Below, piece after piece: positions 7,263 through 16,050 of a stretch of 64,000 bases of DNA (the first letter of the stretch is position 1; each line of letters begins with the position of its first letter). The stretch spans positions 326,702 to 390,701 of the forward strand of contig NZ_JALGBZ010000004.1 of the NCBI RefSeq assembly GCF_023757625.1, given 5' to 3'. This DNA comes from Halomonas sp. S3-1-1 (GTDB lineage: Bacteria > Pseudomonadota > Gammaproteobacteria > Pseudomonadales > Halomonadaceae). The position numbers and the translations under genes were made by a program. The notes beneath the pieces are model-generated. The model had not been told where the DNA came from, ran no database searches, and saw only the letters and a list, made by a program, of their open reading frames with translations.

Positions 7263-8066
7263 ATGAAGCAGGTTCCACTGCGGGCGGATCAGCCGATAGT
7301 CCAATCGCTGCAAGAGAAAAGATTTGCCAACGTGCCGGTCAGCGATATTGAGATGCAGTCATTTCTCAGGCAGGCCAAGGCTATATCATCGAACTCGCTT
7401 GAGGGAGTGTTCGCTACAGCTTATGTTTATGGTTTTTGGCGAAAATTTAGCCAAGCAGAAGATCATGCAGACAAGCTAGTCGCAGGCTGGCCGAGTACGC
7501 CCCAAGCGTTTTATTACGCAACGGTGTGCTATGGCATTTCGTGCTGCTATGAAAAAGGATTAAAGGCCGCTCAGAGGCTCTGCGAGCTTGAGCCAGGACG
7601 CCCCAGAGGCGCCAATATGCTGAGCTATATCTCTCTGCTGTCAGGTGCAATTTCAGAATATGCAAGGGCAAGACAGATTATGAAAAGGATCGGTGTGCCT
7701 GAGGCTGAAATACCAAGCATAGAGAATATGCGTGAAAGTGATTTCTTAACGCAAAATGGAATTGATCAATCGGATGTAGTGAGGTACTACCAGCTTCACC
7801 TGAATGTAGCCAAGCCATTCCTCGAAGGAAAACAGAACATGCACTTAGGGTCAGATGTTCACCTCTGCACCGATCCTGAGGATGGTTCGCAAGAATTCTG
7901 GATCAATCTGGTAACTTCTACAGATGGAATAACTGCCTCAAAAATCGACTGGGAGTTTTCAAAGCAAGACTTCGACGGTTTTTCTGATAATTTTAAAGAG
8001 AAGGTATGGGTAGGTATTTCGCTGGCTCCTGATGATGGCGTTGAGCCGCGGAGGATACAGGTGTGA
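7263..8066 (+). CDS. Helical-repeat (TPR-like) protein, first gene of the HEPN operon
   Basis: A 267-residue protein with no confident family. Residues ~35-160 are helical with spacing like tetratricopeptide repeats (FATAYVYGFWRKFSQAEDHADKL, then AFYYATVCYGISCCYEKGLKAAQRL). The last ~75 residues look beta-rich and end in VEPRRIQV. It has no signal peptide. GGGGAG lies before the ATG, and its stop overlaps the HEPN gene start (GTGA). This tight coupling suggests it controls or targets the HEPN protein, possibly as antitoxin or sensor; that is inference. Confidence 0.6.
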   Translation: MKQVPLRADQPIVQSLQEKRFANVPVSDIEMQSFLRQAKAISSNSLEGVFATAYVYGFWRKFSQAEDHADKLVAGWPSTPQAFYYATVCYGISCCYEKGLKAAQRLCELEPGRPRGANMLSYISLLSGAISEYARARQIMKRIGVPEAEIPSIENMRESDFLTQNGIDQSDVVRYYQLHLNVAKPFLEGKQNMHLGSDVHLCTDPEDGSQEFWINLVTSTDGITASKIDWEFSKQDFDGFSDNFKEKVWVGISLAPDDGVEPRRIQV

Positions 8067-8434
8067 ATCAAGAGGATATTCAGGAGCTTTCGGAATCGTT
8101 AATGGAGATAGGCTCGGAAGCCGCCTATCGAAGCGCAATCAGTCGAAGCTACTATTCAGCCTTCCATGCCATGCGAAGCGATACAAATACCGTGGATCTC
8201 GCAAAAGAGCCTTCGGGATCGCACGCTGTCGTTACTGCTAAGATAAAGGCGCGCTACGGTAAAGCGCTTGCCAAACACTTTCATAAAATGAAGCTACAGC
8301 GGAACAGTGCTGACTACGATCTCTACAAGCGGTTTTTTGAAAAGGACGCGGTCAAGATGTTTCATGATCGCCGCTCTCTTCTTGAGGAAGTCGCAACACT
8401 TCAGGCAGATGCGAATAACCAGGGGGAAGGATGA
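8063..8434 (+). CDS. HEPN-domain protein (candidate RNase toxin)
   Basis: A 123-residue HEPN protein. The motif SRSYYSAFHAM carries R28 and H35, matching the R-x(4-6)-H active site of HEPN ribonucleases, and QRNSADYDLY (R80, N81, D84, Y85) matches the second conserved HEPN helix. Such proteins often cleave RNA in toxin-antitoxin or abortive-infection systems, although some HEPN proteins are inactive. The GTG start overlaps the upstream stop and the stop overlaps the downstream ATG, giving a three-gene coupled operon. RNase activity is inferred from motif retention. Confidence 0.7.
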   Translation: MNQEDIQELSESLMEIGSEAAYRSAISRSYYSAFHAMRSDTNTVDLAKEPSGSHAVVTAKIKARYGKALAKHFHKMKLQRNSADYDLYKRFFEKDAVKMFHDRRSLLEEVATLQADANNQGEG

Positions 8435-9063
8435 GTAACAGCAAGCCCCAAAGCGGCAAGTATGCAGCTTGGGTCATTCTGGCGATAGCGTTGACAGGGT
8501 GTGCATCCAGCACTCCGAGCAGCACCCGGCCTGCAGTTCCAATGAGCCAGTCAATGATCGATTCCGCAGCCCGTGAAGCTGTTCAAAACCTGCGTGCCCA
8601 AGGGGCATCGCCAATGACAGAAGAGCAGTGCTCAGCTGCTTATACTGTTGGCATTAGAGAAGCAAATGGCGGTTTTTCATACTCCCCTCACGAGCTTTGC
8701 GTCAGCGTAGCTAACGAGTACTACAATCAAGAGGCTTCGCAGCAATCCGGCAATGGAAGCGGAATCATTCCTAAGCAGCTTATTGAGGTAGAAGAATCCT
8801 TGGAAATCAGGGCAATAAACGCGGTTAGTCGTGATCTTAAGGATCCATCATCAGCCCAGTTCAGAGATATATTTGGCGTTCAGCAGTTGAGGGGCGGAGA
8901 TAGAGTCACAGTATGCGGTTCAGTTAATGCGAAAAACGCTTACGGCGGATACGTAGGGTACAAGCCCTTCTCGTACACAGACGGCAGCGTATTTATTGCT
9001 GGTCAACCAGGAAGCATTGAGAGCGACTTAGTCAAGTTGGCCTGTGTGGACGGAGTTCAATAA
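8431..9063 (+). CDS. Outer-surface lipoprotein coupled to the HEPN gene
   Basis: A 210-residue lipoprotein precursor: a short basic N-terminus, hydrophobic stretch and lipobox LTGC with Cys24 as the lipidation site. A Ser/Thr/Pro-rich linker follows. The C-terminal ~80 residues (LKDPSSAQFRDIF, then VCGSVNAKNAYGGYVGY) match a small domain seen in many bacterial and phage-encoded exported proteins. The ATG overlaps the HEPN stop (ATGA). A lipoprotein co-translated with a cytoplasmic HEPN protein is unusual. It might alter the cell surface against superinfection, or simply share the moron transcript. Confidence 0.65.
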   Translation: MSNSKPQSGKYAAWVILAIALTGCASSTPSSTRPAVPMSQSMIDSAAREAVQNLRAQGASPMTEEQCSAAYTVGIREANGGFSYSPHELCVSVANEYYNQEASQQSGNGSGIIPKQLIEVEESLEIRAINAVSRDLKDPSSAQFRDIFGVQQLRGGDRVTVCGSVNAKNAYGGYVGYKPFSYTDGSVFIAGQPGSIESDLVKLACVDGVQ

Positions 9064-9117
9064 CATTTGATCACTACTGTCTAGCTACTCATTGAAGTTC
9101 AAGCATCAATTATACCA

Positions 9118-9139
9118 ACCGCCTTCGGGCGGTTTTTTT
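9118..9139 (+). terminator. Rho-independent terminator closing the accessory island
   Basis: Six-base-pair GC-rich stem (ACCGCC/GGCGGT) with a TTCG tetraloop, followed by a run of T. It sits between the lipoprotein gene and the tape measure ribosome-binding site, so late phage transcripts must read through it to reach the tail genes. Confidence 0.8.
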
Positions 9140-9156
9140 ATTGCCTGGAGAAAAGC

Positions 9157-12100
9157 ATGGCTACCGAAGTTGGCGCGATTTATTACACGGTTGATGCTCG
9201 CACTCAAGCGCTCCTCAAGGCCGAAAAAGACGTAGATGGCTCCTCTCGCCGTATGGAGAAGCGATTCGACCAAACGGATCGCGCTTCACGTCGCATGTCG
9301 TCCGGCCTTGATCATGCGGGAGGCGCCGCGCTACGGCTGCGCAACATCGTCACCGCTGTTAGCTCGGCCATGGCGACTCGCCAGATCATCGCCTATTCAG
9401 ATGCTTGGGGGCGTGCCCAGAACCAGCTCCGACAGGTAACCAGTGGCGCCGCCGAACTGCGAGACATCAATCAGCAGTTGATGGACATTTCGAACCGATC
9501 AGCAGTTGGCTTCGAAAATACTGCGGGTCTATATGCTCGCGTCGCTCAGGCCACCCGCAATCTGAATATCGAGCAAGCGCAACTCATCGAGTTTGTAGAC
9601 CTCACGTCACAAAGTATGCGTGCCTATGGCACTAGCGCGGCAGGCGCCGCAGCCCTGACTTTGCAGCTATCGCAAGCATTTAATGCTGGATTGCTCCAGG
9701 GCGAAGAATTCAACACCATCATGGATCAGGCGCCGCTCCTGCTGGAGGCGCTGCAAAACGAGACTGGCAAAACATCGCGCGAGCTGAAAAAGATGGGTGC
9801 CGATGGAGATCTGAGCATCGACATGCTCATCCGCTCGGTTCGCAACTACTCCGATGAAATTAACCGCCGCGCGGCCGCATCCACGAACACGTTCGCCGAT
9901 AACCTGACGGTTGCGCGCAACAACATGATCGAGTTCGTTGGCTCTTCCGACAGTGCCCAAGGCGTCGTAGGCAAGCTGGGCGAATCGGTCATTTACCTGT
10001 CGAACAATCTGGAGACCGTTACCCAAGGCGCTATCGCACTGTCCGCGGTGATCGCCGGGCGCTATGCCACCTCGCTTGGCGCCGCCGCGATAGCGAATAT
10101 CAGTCTGGCCGGCGCCCATATTCGGCGCATGCAGGCGTTGCGCGCCGAGGCTCAAGCCTCCAATCAGGCAGCTACTGCGAAGGTCGCTGACCTCCAAGCC
10201 AGCCGAGCTATCATTCAGTCCACTATTCGAGAAATCGAAATCGACCGCGCTGCGCTCGCTGCAACGCTGAACACCAATCAGGCCAAAGGAACCCAGATCG
10301 CTATCAAGCGCGAGTTGGTAGCGATGGACAATGCGCTGGCGGCGGCAAAAGGACGTTTAGTGGCGGTAGAGAACGCTGAAACAGCGGCTACCATCACTGC
10401 TACTGCAACGCATAAGGCAAATGCCTCGACCCTTGCTGCTACCACTCGGACGACACAGATCGCCACTAGAGCCGTTGGCGGCTTAAGAACCGTCATGGCA
10501 TTTTTAGGAGGCCCGGTGGGAGTTATCGCCCTGGCCGCCTATGGAATTTACAGTTTCAGAGAAGAGCTTGGTCTAGTTCCCAAGCCTGCAAGGGCCGCGT
10601 CAGATATCGTCGATGAGCTGCGTCAAAGAATCGATGGTCTCTCAGAGTCGGCGCTAAAATTCGAAATAGCGGGCCTCACTGCTGAGCTCTTCCGCCTTCA
10701 GCTTCAGGCAGAGCGCACGAAGTCTCGGCTGGAAGAGCTTCAGCCCGACACAAGCGCAATTAACGGTAGCCAAGGGCCTAGAGAGGCGCTTCGAGCTATC
10801 GACCGCCGCCGCGATAACGCTCCTGAAGTGCGAAGTCTTGAACAGGAGCTGGAACAGGCCGGTAATGATATCGAGGCTCGCCAGCGCATACTGGAGCAGA
10901 TCCAAGATCAGCTGAATGGCTCAAATAGCAACAAGCCCCCCGTCACCCCGACATCTTCCAGCTCTTCAAAATCCGACAATGAAGCCAAGCGACTTGCGCG
11001 TGATTTTGACGCTATCCGACAGCAACTCGAAACCCAGCGCGAAACCATCGAGCGCGAATACCTGCGCCGCAACGAGACCATCCGAAAAGCTACCGCCGCC
11101 GGCAGCGCCGAGCAAGATGACCTGCTGCGCCGCAGCGGCAACCAGCGCGCGCGTGAACTGCAAGAGCTAACCGATCGTCTAGTGGCTATCAACGCCACCG
11201 GCATCGAGCGCATCAATCAGCAGTACGACGGCCAGCGCCAAGAGATCCTCGATATCACCGAGAAAGGCAGCGCTGAGCAGATTGAGGCGCTCGAGCGGAA
11301 TAGCCAAGCGCGCGCCCGGGCGCTGGCCGAAGAGCGTCGCAACGAGCTTCAAGGCCTGATCTCGCACACAGATGAGGTCGACGCCGAGTACGAGCGTCAG
11401 CGCCGCGCGATTCTCGACCACACGCGGGCCGGCAGCGCCGAGCGCCAGGCAATGACCGAGCAGGCCGAGCGCTCTTTCATCGAAGCCAAGATGCAGGCTC
11501 AGAATGACGACCTGGCCAACATCGCCCAGCACAACCAGCGCGTGCGTGACTTGGAGGCAGAGCACTACTCGCTGATGCTGCAGCAGATGGAAGGGTTCTC
11601 AGCAGCCACCGCAGATAAAATGGCAGAGATTCGCCAGGCAACGGCCAATCCAATGAGAACGCTAGTAGAAGGCCTGAATCATTCGTTTGTAACGCTTGAC
11701 GATACCATTGCAGGCGCTTTCTCTCGCGGCATGATGGAAGGCGAGAGTTTTAAAAACATACTGAATCAGATTGGACAGACCGTCGTCGGCTCCCTTCTAC
11801 AGTCTTTCGTCAAGCTCGGCGTTCAGATGCTCATCAACGCAGCGACTGCGCAAACGGCTCAGTCCGCGGCAGCCGCCTCGGCCGCAGCTGGCGGCGCGGC
11901 TGCGCTTACTGCTTGGCAGCCAGCCGCCATAGCAGCATCAATAGCGACATTCGGAGCGGCCTCTGGAATAGGCGCGACGTCCTATATAGGGGCTCAGGCA
12001 GCCGGAGCCGGTGCCGGCTTCATGTCTCAGATAGCGGGCGTTAGCGGCCGCCAGTACGGTGGTAGCGTCACGGGCGGGCAGCCCTACCGCGTTACGGAAG

Positions 12101-12378
12101 ATGGCAAGCCCGAGATGCTTACCCAAGGCACGCAACGTTACATCATTCCCGGTGCCAATGGGCGGGTAACATCAAACCGCGACATGAGCCGGCCTGCGTC
12201 AACCAATGTCACGATAAACCTGATCGAAGATCGCACGCGGGCCGGTAGTGTTGAGCAGCGTTCATCGCCCGAGGGAAATCAGGTCGTTGATATCCTAGTG
12301 GCCAACATCTTGGGCGACGGCAAGGCTCACAAAGCCCTTTCGGCAAAATACGGGCTATCAACTAGAGCGAGTAACTGA
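9157..12378 (+). CDS. Tail tape measure protein
   Basis: At 1073 residues, the longest phage gene here; its length should set tail length. Residues ~75-240 form the conserved tape-measure N-terminal domain (GLYARVAQATRNLNIE, TLQLSQAFNAGLLQGEEFN, MDQAPLLLEAL). A hydrophobic segment near FLGGPVGVIALAAYGIY and an Ala-rich stretch around residues 890-960 could be membrane-active parts for DNA entry. Residues ~620-780 contain three tandem 55-residue coiled-coil repeats. The stop overlaps the next start by one base. Upstream it has its own ribosome-binding site after the island terminator. Confidence 0.9.
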   Translation: MATEVGAIYYTVDARTQALLKAEKDVDGSSRRMEKRFDQTDRASRRMSSGLDHAGGAALRLRNIVTAVSSAMATRQIIAYSDAWGRAQNQLRQVTSGAAELRDINQQLMDISNRSAVGFENTAGLYARVAQATRNLNIEQAQLIEFVDLTSQSMRAYGTSAAGAAALTLQLSQAFNAGLLQGEEFNTIMDQAPLLLEALQNETGKTSRELKKMGADGDLSIDMLIRSVRNYSDEINRRAAASTNTFADNLTVARNNMIEFVGSSDSAQGVVGKLGESVIYLSNNLETVTQGAIALSAVIAGRYATSLGAAAIANISLAGAHIRRMQALRAEAQASNQAATAKVADLQASRAIIQSTIREIEIDRAALAATLNTNQAKGTQIAIKRELVAMDNALAAAKGRLVAVENAETAATITATATHKANASTLAATTRTTQIATRAVGGLRTVMAFLGGPVGVIALAAYGIYSFREELGLVPKPARAASDIVDELRQRIDGLSESALKFEIAGLTAELFRLQLQAERTKSRLEELQPDTSAINGSQGPREALRAIDRRRDNAPEVRSLEQELEQAGNDIEARQRILEQIQDQLNGSNSNKPPVTPTSSSSSKSDNEAKRLARDFDAIRQQLETQRETIEREYLRRNETIRKATAAGSAEQDDLLRRSGNQRARELQELTDRLVAINATGIERINQQYDGQRQEILDITEKGSAEQIEALERNSQARARALAEERRNELQGLISHTDEVDAEYERQRRAILDHTRAGSAERQAMTEQAERSFIEAKMQAQNDDLANIAQHNQRVRDLEAEHYSLMLQQMEGFSAATADKMAEIRQATANPMRTLVEGLNHSFVTLDDTIAGAFSRGMMEGESFKNILNQIGQTVVGSLLQSFVKLGVQMLINAATAQTAQSAAAASAAAGGAAALTAWQPAAIAASIATFGAASGIGATSYIGAQAAGAGAGFMSQIAGVSGRQYGGSVTGGQPYRVTEDGKPEMLTQGTQRYIIPGANGRVTSNRDMSRPASTNVTINLIEDRTRAGSVEQRSSPEGNQVVDILVANILGDGKAHKALSAKYGLSTRASN
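11059..11505 (+). repeat. Three tandem 165-bp coiled-coil repeats in the tape measure gene
   Basis: The GSAEQ/GSAER motif is encoded at 11101, 11266 and 11431, exactly 165 bases (55 codons) apart. A Tyr lies 14 residues before each Gly, with an Ile at -7 and a Thr at -3. Outer limits are approximate. This is a duplicated length module. Confidence 0.8.
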
Positions 12379-12872
12379 TGGCAGACATCGACTTTCCCGA
12401 AGGCCTGCCAACCCCTCTGGATAATGGCAGGAGCGTGGATCACATTGACGCTGTGATGACCACGCAAATGGCCAGCGGCCGCTCTCGATCTCGGCAAGTG
12501 TTTACGAACACGCCTAGCCGAATCTCCGTTGAGTGGCTGTTCAATGCAGGCCAGGTACAACTTTTCGAGGCATGGTATTGGGCACCCTACAATCGTGAAA
12601 ACCCGAGCCTCGGCGGCATTCAGGCGCGAGTAATGCCCTTCAATATCAGACTGCGGACGCCTATCGGACTTCGCTCCTACGAAGAAGTGAAGTTTGCTGA
12701 GAAATACCAAGGACCGACTTTGGTAAGTAAGCAGCTTTGGAGCGTGAAAGCCACGCTCGAGATCGCAAAGCGCCCGGTGCTGCCGCCATCGTCGCTCGAG
12801 TTCCCAAAATTCATTCTCTACAGCGCGACCATCGATTACGCGGTCAACAAGAAGTGGCCGCCCACCGCCTGA
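12378..12872 (+). CDS. Hypothetical phage tail protein, 164 aa
   Basis: Lies directly behind the tape measure gene (overlap of one base) and ahead of the tail fibre gene. The sequence is beta-rich with aromatic clusters (FEAWYWAPY, KFILYSATIDYAVNKKW) and no catalytic motif. Lambda-type phages carry minor tail tip proteins (M/L region) or distal tail components here. A structural tail-tip role is likely from position only. A terminator follows. Confidence 0.55.
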   Translation: MADIDFPEGLPTPLDNGRSVDHIDAVMTTQMASGRSRSRQVFTNTPSRISVEWLFNAGQVQLFEAWYWAPYNRENPSLGGIQARVMPFNIRLRTPIGLRSYEEVKFAEKYQGPTLVSKQLWSVKATLEIAKRPVLPPSSLEFPKFILYSATIDYAVNKKWPPTA

Positions 12873-12895
12873 CCTAAACCCTCTTTCCTACACCC

Positions 12896-12920
12896 AGCCC
12901 CGCCATCGTGCGGGGCTTTT
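12896..12920 (+). terminator. Rho-independent terminator between tail genes
   Basis: Eight-base-pair stem (AGCCCCGC/GCGGGGCT) with a six-base loop and TTTT tail, just before the tail fibre gene at 12937. It could lower expression of the downstream fibre. Confidence 0.65.
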
Positions 12921-12936
12921 GCATTGGATACGCGAC

Positions 12937-15543
12937 ATGGCCTACAACACCGGCAACCCGCTCGGCTCTACCGACCCCCGCGACTTTTCTGACAACTCCG
13001 AGAATCTTGATCGTGCGCTGAACAGCGATAGCCAGACATGGACTAACCGCCTCGGTCAGACACGCCCGACGCTGCGCGCAGGCGAGATTGCGTCGCAAGA
13101 AGTGGTGGATACTGCTGATCAGGCCAAGCAGAACATCAATGACCAAGTGGAGGGGCTGCGCGGCGAGGTTGATGATCGCCTGAATAACATCCTGATCGCG
13201 GGCGGCCGTATTTTTGATAGCGAAGCGCAGGGGCGCGCGGCGGTCGATAATGGGCAGTATTACTATGCCGCCAGCAGCGATCCGAACGTCAGCAAAACAC
13301 TGTGGCGCCGGATTTCTTCCACGAGCAGCAAAAAGATCGCAGACGATCCAGATTCAAAACGCGTTGAAGAAGCATTCACTGACATTTCCGTCTATTTCGA
13401 TGACGAAATTGTCTACGATAGCATTGCACAGACACTGTCTTTTCCATCTGGCACAGCGATGAAGGCCTACGGTATACCGGGTCTAATTCGGTTCGACGCA
13501 ATTACGCTGGAGGCACCTGGCGCAATCCCTGGCGGAGCAATTTCAGGAGCCGCATATTATTACTATCTAGACTACAACGAGACTGAGTTGTCTCCCATCA
13601 AGTTTAAAAGAGGGAGCGGAGTTGATCAGCCATTGCAGGACGGTTCTATCAGAAAGCTGGGAACGCTCTATCAGGGTAACTGGAGCAATTCGGAATTTGC
13701 TTTTCGGGCTGTTAGTCAGTCTCGAAACTTTAAGCGTTTCCTCAAAAATGTGATCCCCGGCGCTAATGATGATCCGCGCCTCCAATCCGATTTAATCAGC
13801 CTATATGGCGATGTACGCCCAACGTCTACCGACAATGCACCGCTGGTTGCTGCCCCTAGTGATTTACGGGCACTGGGAATTTTTCAGGCAGTTCACATCG
13901 ATCCGAACGACCAGTTGGTAGGCAATTTTCTGGTTTACCCTATCAGCTGGAAGAGCGATCAGCGGCCTAATATTTTTATGGCAATAACGGTGCACAGCTC
14001 TACCGGAGAGTGGAGTTTTGGAAATTACCCAGGACCCTTCTATTACCTTTCTGCCACGAACAAAGAGGGGCAGACGTACACAGTAGAGTCGGGCGCCCTA
14101 GAAGTTGTCAAAGAAATAGACGAAAAAAATCGCGTTTACGGAGCAAGCATAATTCCACAAGTCGAGCTGCCCGAAGTAACTGATTTATCGCAATTGACTC
14201 TTGGTATGCGGTCAGATTCCGGTATCGAGTACTTTTTTGGGGGCTGGTGGACCAGCATATCCGCTGGGATTGAAAAACTGTTCAAATTGACGACATTGCT
14301 CGAAACGTTTTGGCCGCGCTGGGAGTACGTTGACAGTGCCTACTTGCCAAAACCTAAGCCACTGCCTGATACCCCGCCCTCAGGCTTGAAAGCACTCGTT
14401 GATGCCATGAATAATCCCGCACACTCGCTGCGACTTCACCTGATAGGCGACTCAATCACATGGGGCTCCGGTGCCAGCGGTCTATCGCCTTCATCGCCTC
14501 GTTCGCAAAGTCTTAGCGATCCCCGAAACAATCTCGAATCACGCACATGGACAAATCTGCTGCGCGATTACCTCGGCGCTTGGGGTTGTGGCGTTTTGCG
14601 TGCTCGTACTGACTTGGGTGACGGGGCCAGCGTTGACGCTTATGAATACTCAATGCCGCCAATAAACTCACAGACAAGATATATCTACCCAAAGACGCGG
14701 CGGGGCATTACTCCGATCAAAGACGAGCGCTATGTAGATCAGACGCCGCATGGCTACGTTTTAGACATTCGTCAATCTGAACCGATCATCCCAGGCTACA
14801 ACTACAACGCGGAGGTTACGACCCGATTGGTAGGAGACAATATCTCGTACACATATGCACAGCTGAACGGCGACCCTGCGATAGACATGGCAGAAGTGCT
14901 GGTAGACGGCGCGGTGGTTGGGGAGTTCTCGTTCGGGGGTGATAGTGCCTTTTTCGGAGCGCGATCTCCGGTTTTCGAATTCCCATTCGGTGAGCATGAA
15001 ATAATTCTCCGCCGCAAATCATCGGCGAAAATTCAGATTCGATTAGAGGCTATCAATGTCATCAAAAAAGTCGTCGTTGTGAACGATGGCATAATCGGCT
15101 CTAACACTACAAGGTGGGTGCCCGATGGCCCTTTGTTAAATGATTCCACAAGTTCGGCTGACGAAGTAGTGATGATTCAGCTTGGCACTAATAACCGCAC
15201 ACAAAGCTCTAGTAATTCGCCGAAAATTTTTCGTGCGCAGCTTGTGGAAATAACCCAGTGGTTGCTAGATCGTGGAAAAAAAGTTGTTTTACTCGCTTCA
15301 TGCGTAGCAACTATCGAAAACGAGACGGGAGATACTCGGTATCTTCACATGAATGAAATTTCATCGATCATTAAGAGCGTCGCAGAAGAACTTGGGGTTG
15401 ATTTTATCGACCAGTATTCTTACACACTGCAACACCTTCTTGACGGTGAGGATGTACTATCCGATGGACTCCACCCGAATGATGCCGGGCATCGCATCAT
15501 GTTCGACAATATCAAGCAGCGCTTGATTGGTGTTAATCAATGA
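12937..15543 (+). CDS. Tail fibre with C-terminal SGNH/GDSL esterase domain
   Basis: An 868-residue receptor-binding protein. The N-terminal ~100 residues (MAYNTGNPLGSTDPRDFSDN, then helical coiled coil) resemble the tail-attachment part of siphovirus fibres. The C-terminal ~370 residues are an SGNH hydrolase: IGDSITWG (Ser506), QLGTNNR (Gly750, Asn752) and DGLHPND (Asp843, His846). Such domains deacetylate surface sugars, so it probably trims O-antigen or capsule during adsorption. A TTG at 12919 is in frame, but ATG 12937 is the better start. Base use in the middle is AT-richer than in flanking genes, a sign of host-range module exchange. Confidence 0.85.
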   Translation: MAYNTGNPLGSTDPRDFSDNSENLDRALNSDSQTWTNRLGQTRPTLRAGEIASQEVVDTADQAKQNINDQVEGLRGEVDDRLNNILIAGGRIFDSEAQGRAAVDNGQYYYAASSDPNVSKTLWRRISSTSSKKIADDPDSKRVEEAFTDISVYFDDEIVYDSIAQTLSFPSGTAMKAYGIPGLIRFDAITLEAPGAIPGGAISGAAYYYYLDYNETELSPIKFKRGSGVDQPLQDGSIRKLGTLYQGNWSNSEFAFRAVSQSRNFKRFLKNVIPGANDDPRLQSDLISLYGDVRPTSTDNAPLVAAPSDLRALGIFQAVHIDPNDQLVGNFLVYPISWKSDQRPNIFMAITVHSSTGEWSFGNYPGPFYYLSATNKEGQTYTVESGALEVVKEIDEKNRVYGASIIPQVELPEVTDLSQLTLGMRSDSGIEYFFGGWWTSISAGIEKLFKLTTLLETFWPRWEYVDSAYLPKPKPLPDTPPSGLKALVDAMNNPAHSLRLHLIGDSITWGSGASGLSPSSPRSQSLSDPRNNLESRTWTNLLRDYLGAWGCGVLRARTDLGDGASVDAYEYSMPPINSQTRYIYPKTRRGITPIKDERYVDQTPHGYVLDIRQSEPIIPGYNYNAEVTTRLVGDNISYTYAQLNGDPAIDMAEVLVDGAVVGEFSFGGDSAFFGARSPVFEFPFGEHEIILRRKSSAKIQIRLEAINVIKKVVVVNDGIIGSNTTRWVPDGPLLNDSTSSADEVVMIQLGTNNRTQSSSNSPKIFRAQLVEITQWLLDRGKKVVLLASCVATIENETGDTRYLHMNEISSIIKSVAEELGVDFIDQYSYTLQHLLDGEDVLSDGLHPNDAGHRIMFDNIKQRLIGVNQ

Positions 15544-16034
15544 CCTATCTCGCCACCGTAAACGCCTCAGCCCCCGCTGGGGTCGTCAAAATCCCCACGC
15601 TTGAGATCAGCCGCCCCGGCGCCGCGCCGCTGCGCACCTGCGCGGGCTACGAGAATCAGACCGCAACACTCGAAACCGGCGAAACCGTTACGTTCACGGC
15701 GTCAGCCATGGCCGTCGCGCTACCCAAGCGCGGCGACTCTGGACAGCAGAACCTGACGTTCGCTGTCGAGAACGTGCAGGGCATCGCCCAGCGTTTCATT
15801 GACGACGGCATCGAGAGCGGCGAGACAATCAATGTGATCTACCGCGAGTACCTGTCAAACGATCTGAGCGCACCGGCGGCACGGCCGCTGCGTTTTCAGC
15901 TCGTCGATGGTGTGTTCCAGGGCGCTCACGTCGAGATCATCTCGAGCTATATGGCGCTGATCAGCCAGGAATTCGCAAAGCGCCGCTATACCGCTGCTTT
16001 CGCGCCCGGCTTGAAGTACATCGGTCGGCGATAA
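15540..16034 (+). CDS. Tail tip protein, DUF1833-like (lambda L-type position)
   Basis: A 164-residue beta-rich protein with the pattern of DUF1833 tail proteins: an N-terminal strand set (ISRPGAAPLRTCAGYEN), a central FTASAMAVALPKRGDSGQQNLTFAVENV segment and a C-terminal YTAAFAPGLKYIG. It starts within the stop of the fibre gene (ATGA). It precedes the NlpC/P60-like and J-like genes, the usual distal-tail order, and probably forms part of the baseplate ring. Confidence 0.7.
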   Translation: MTYLATVNASAPAGVVKIPTLEISRPGAAPLRTCAGYENQTATLETGETVTFTASAMAVALPKRGDSGQQNLTFAVENVQGIAQRFIDDGIESGETINVIYREYLSNDLSAPAARPLRFQLVDGVFQGAHVEIISSYMALISQEFAKRRYTAAFAPGLKYIGRR

Positions 16035-16050
16035 CCCCAAGGATTACCCC

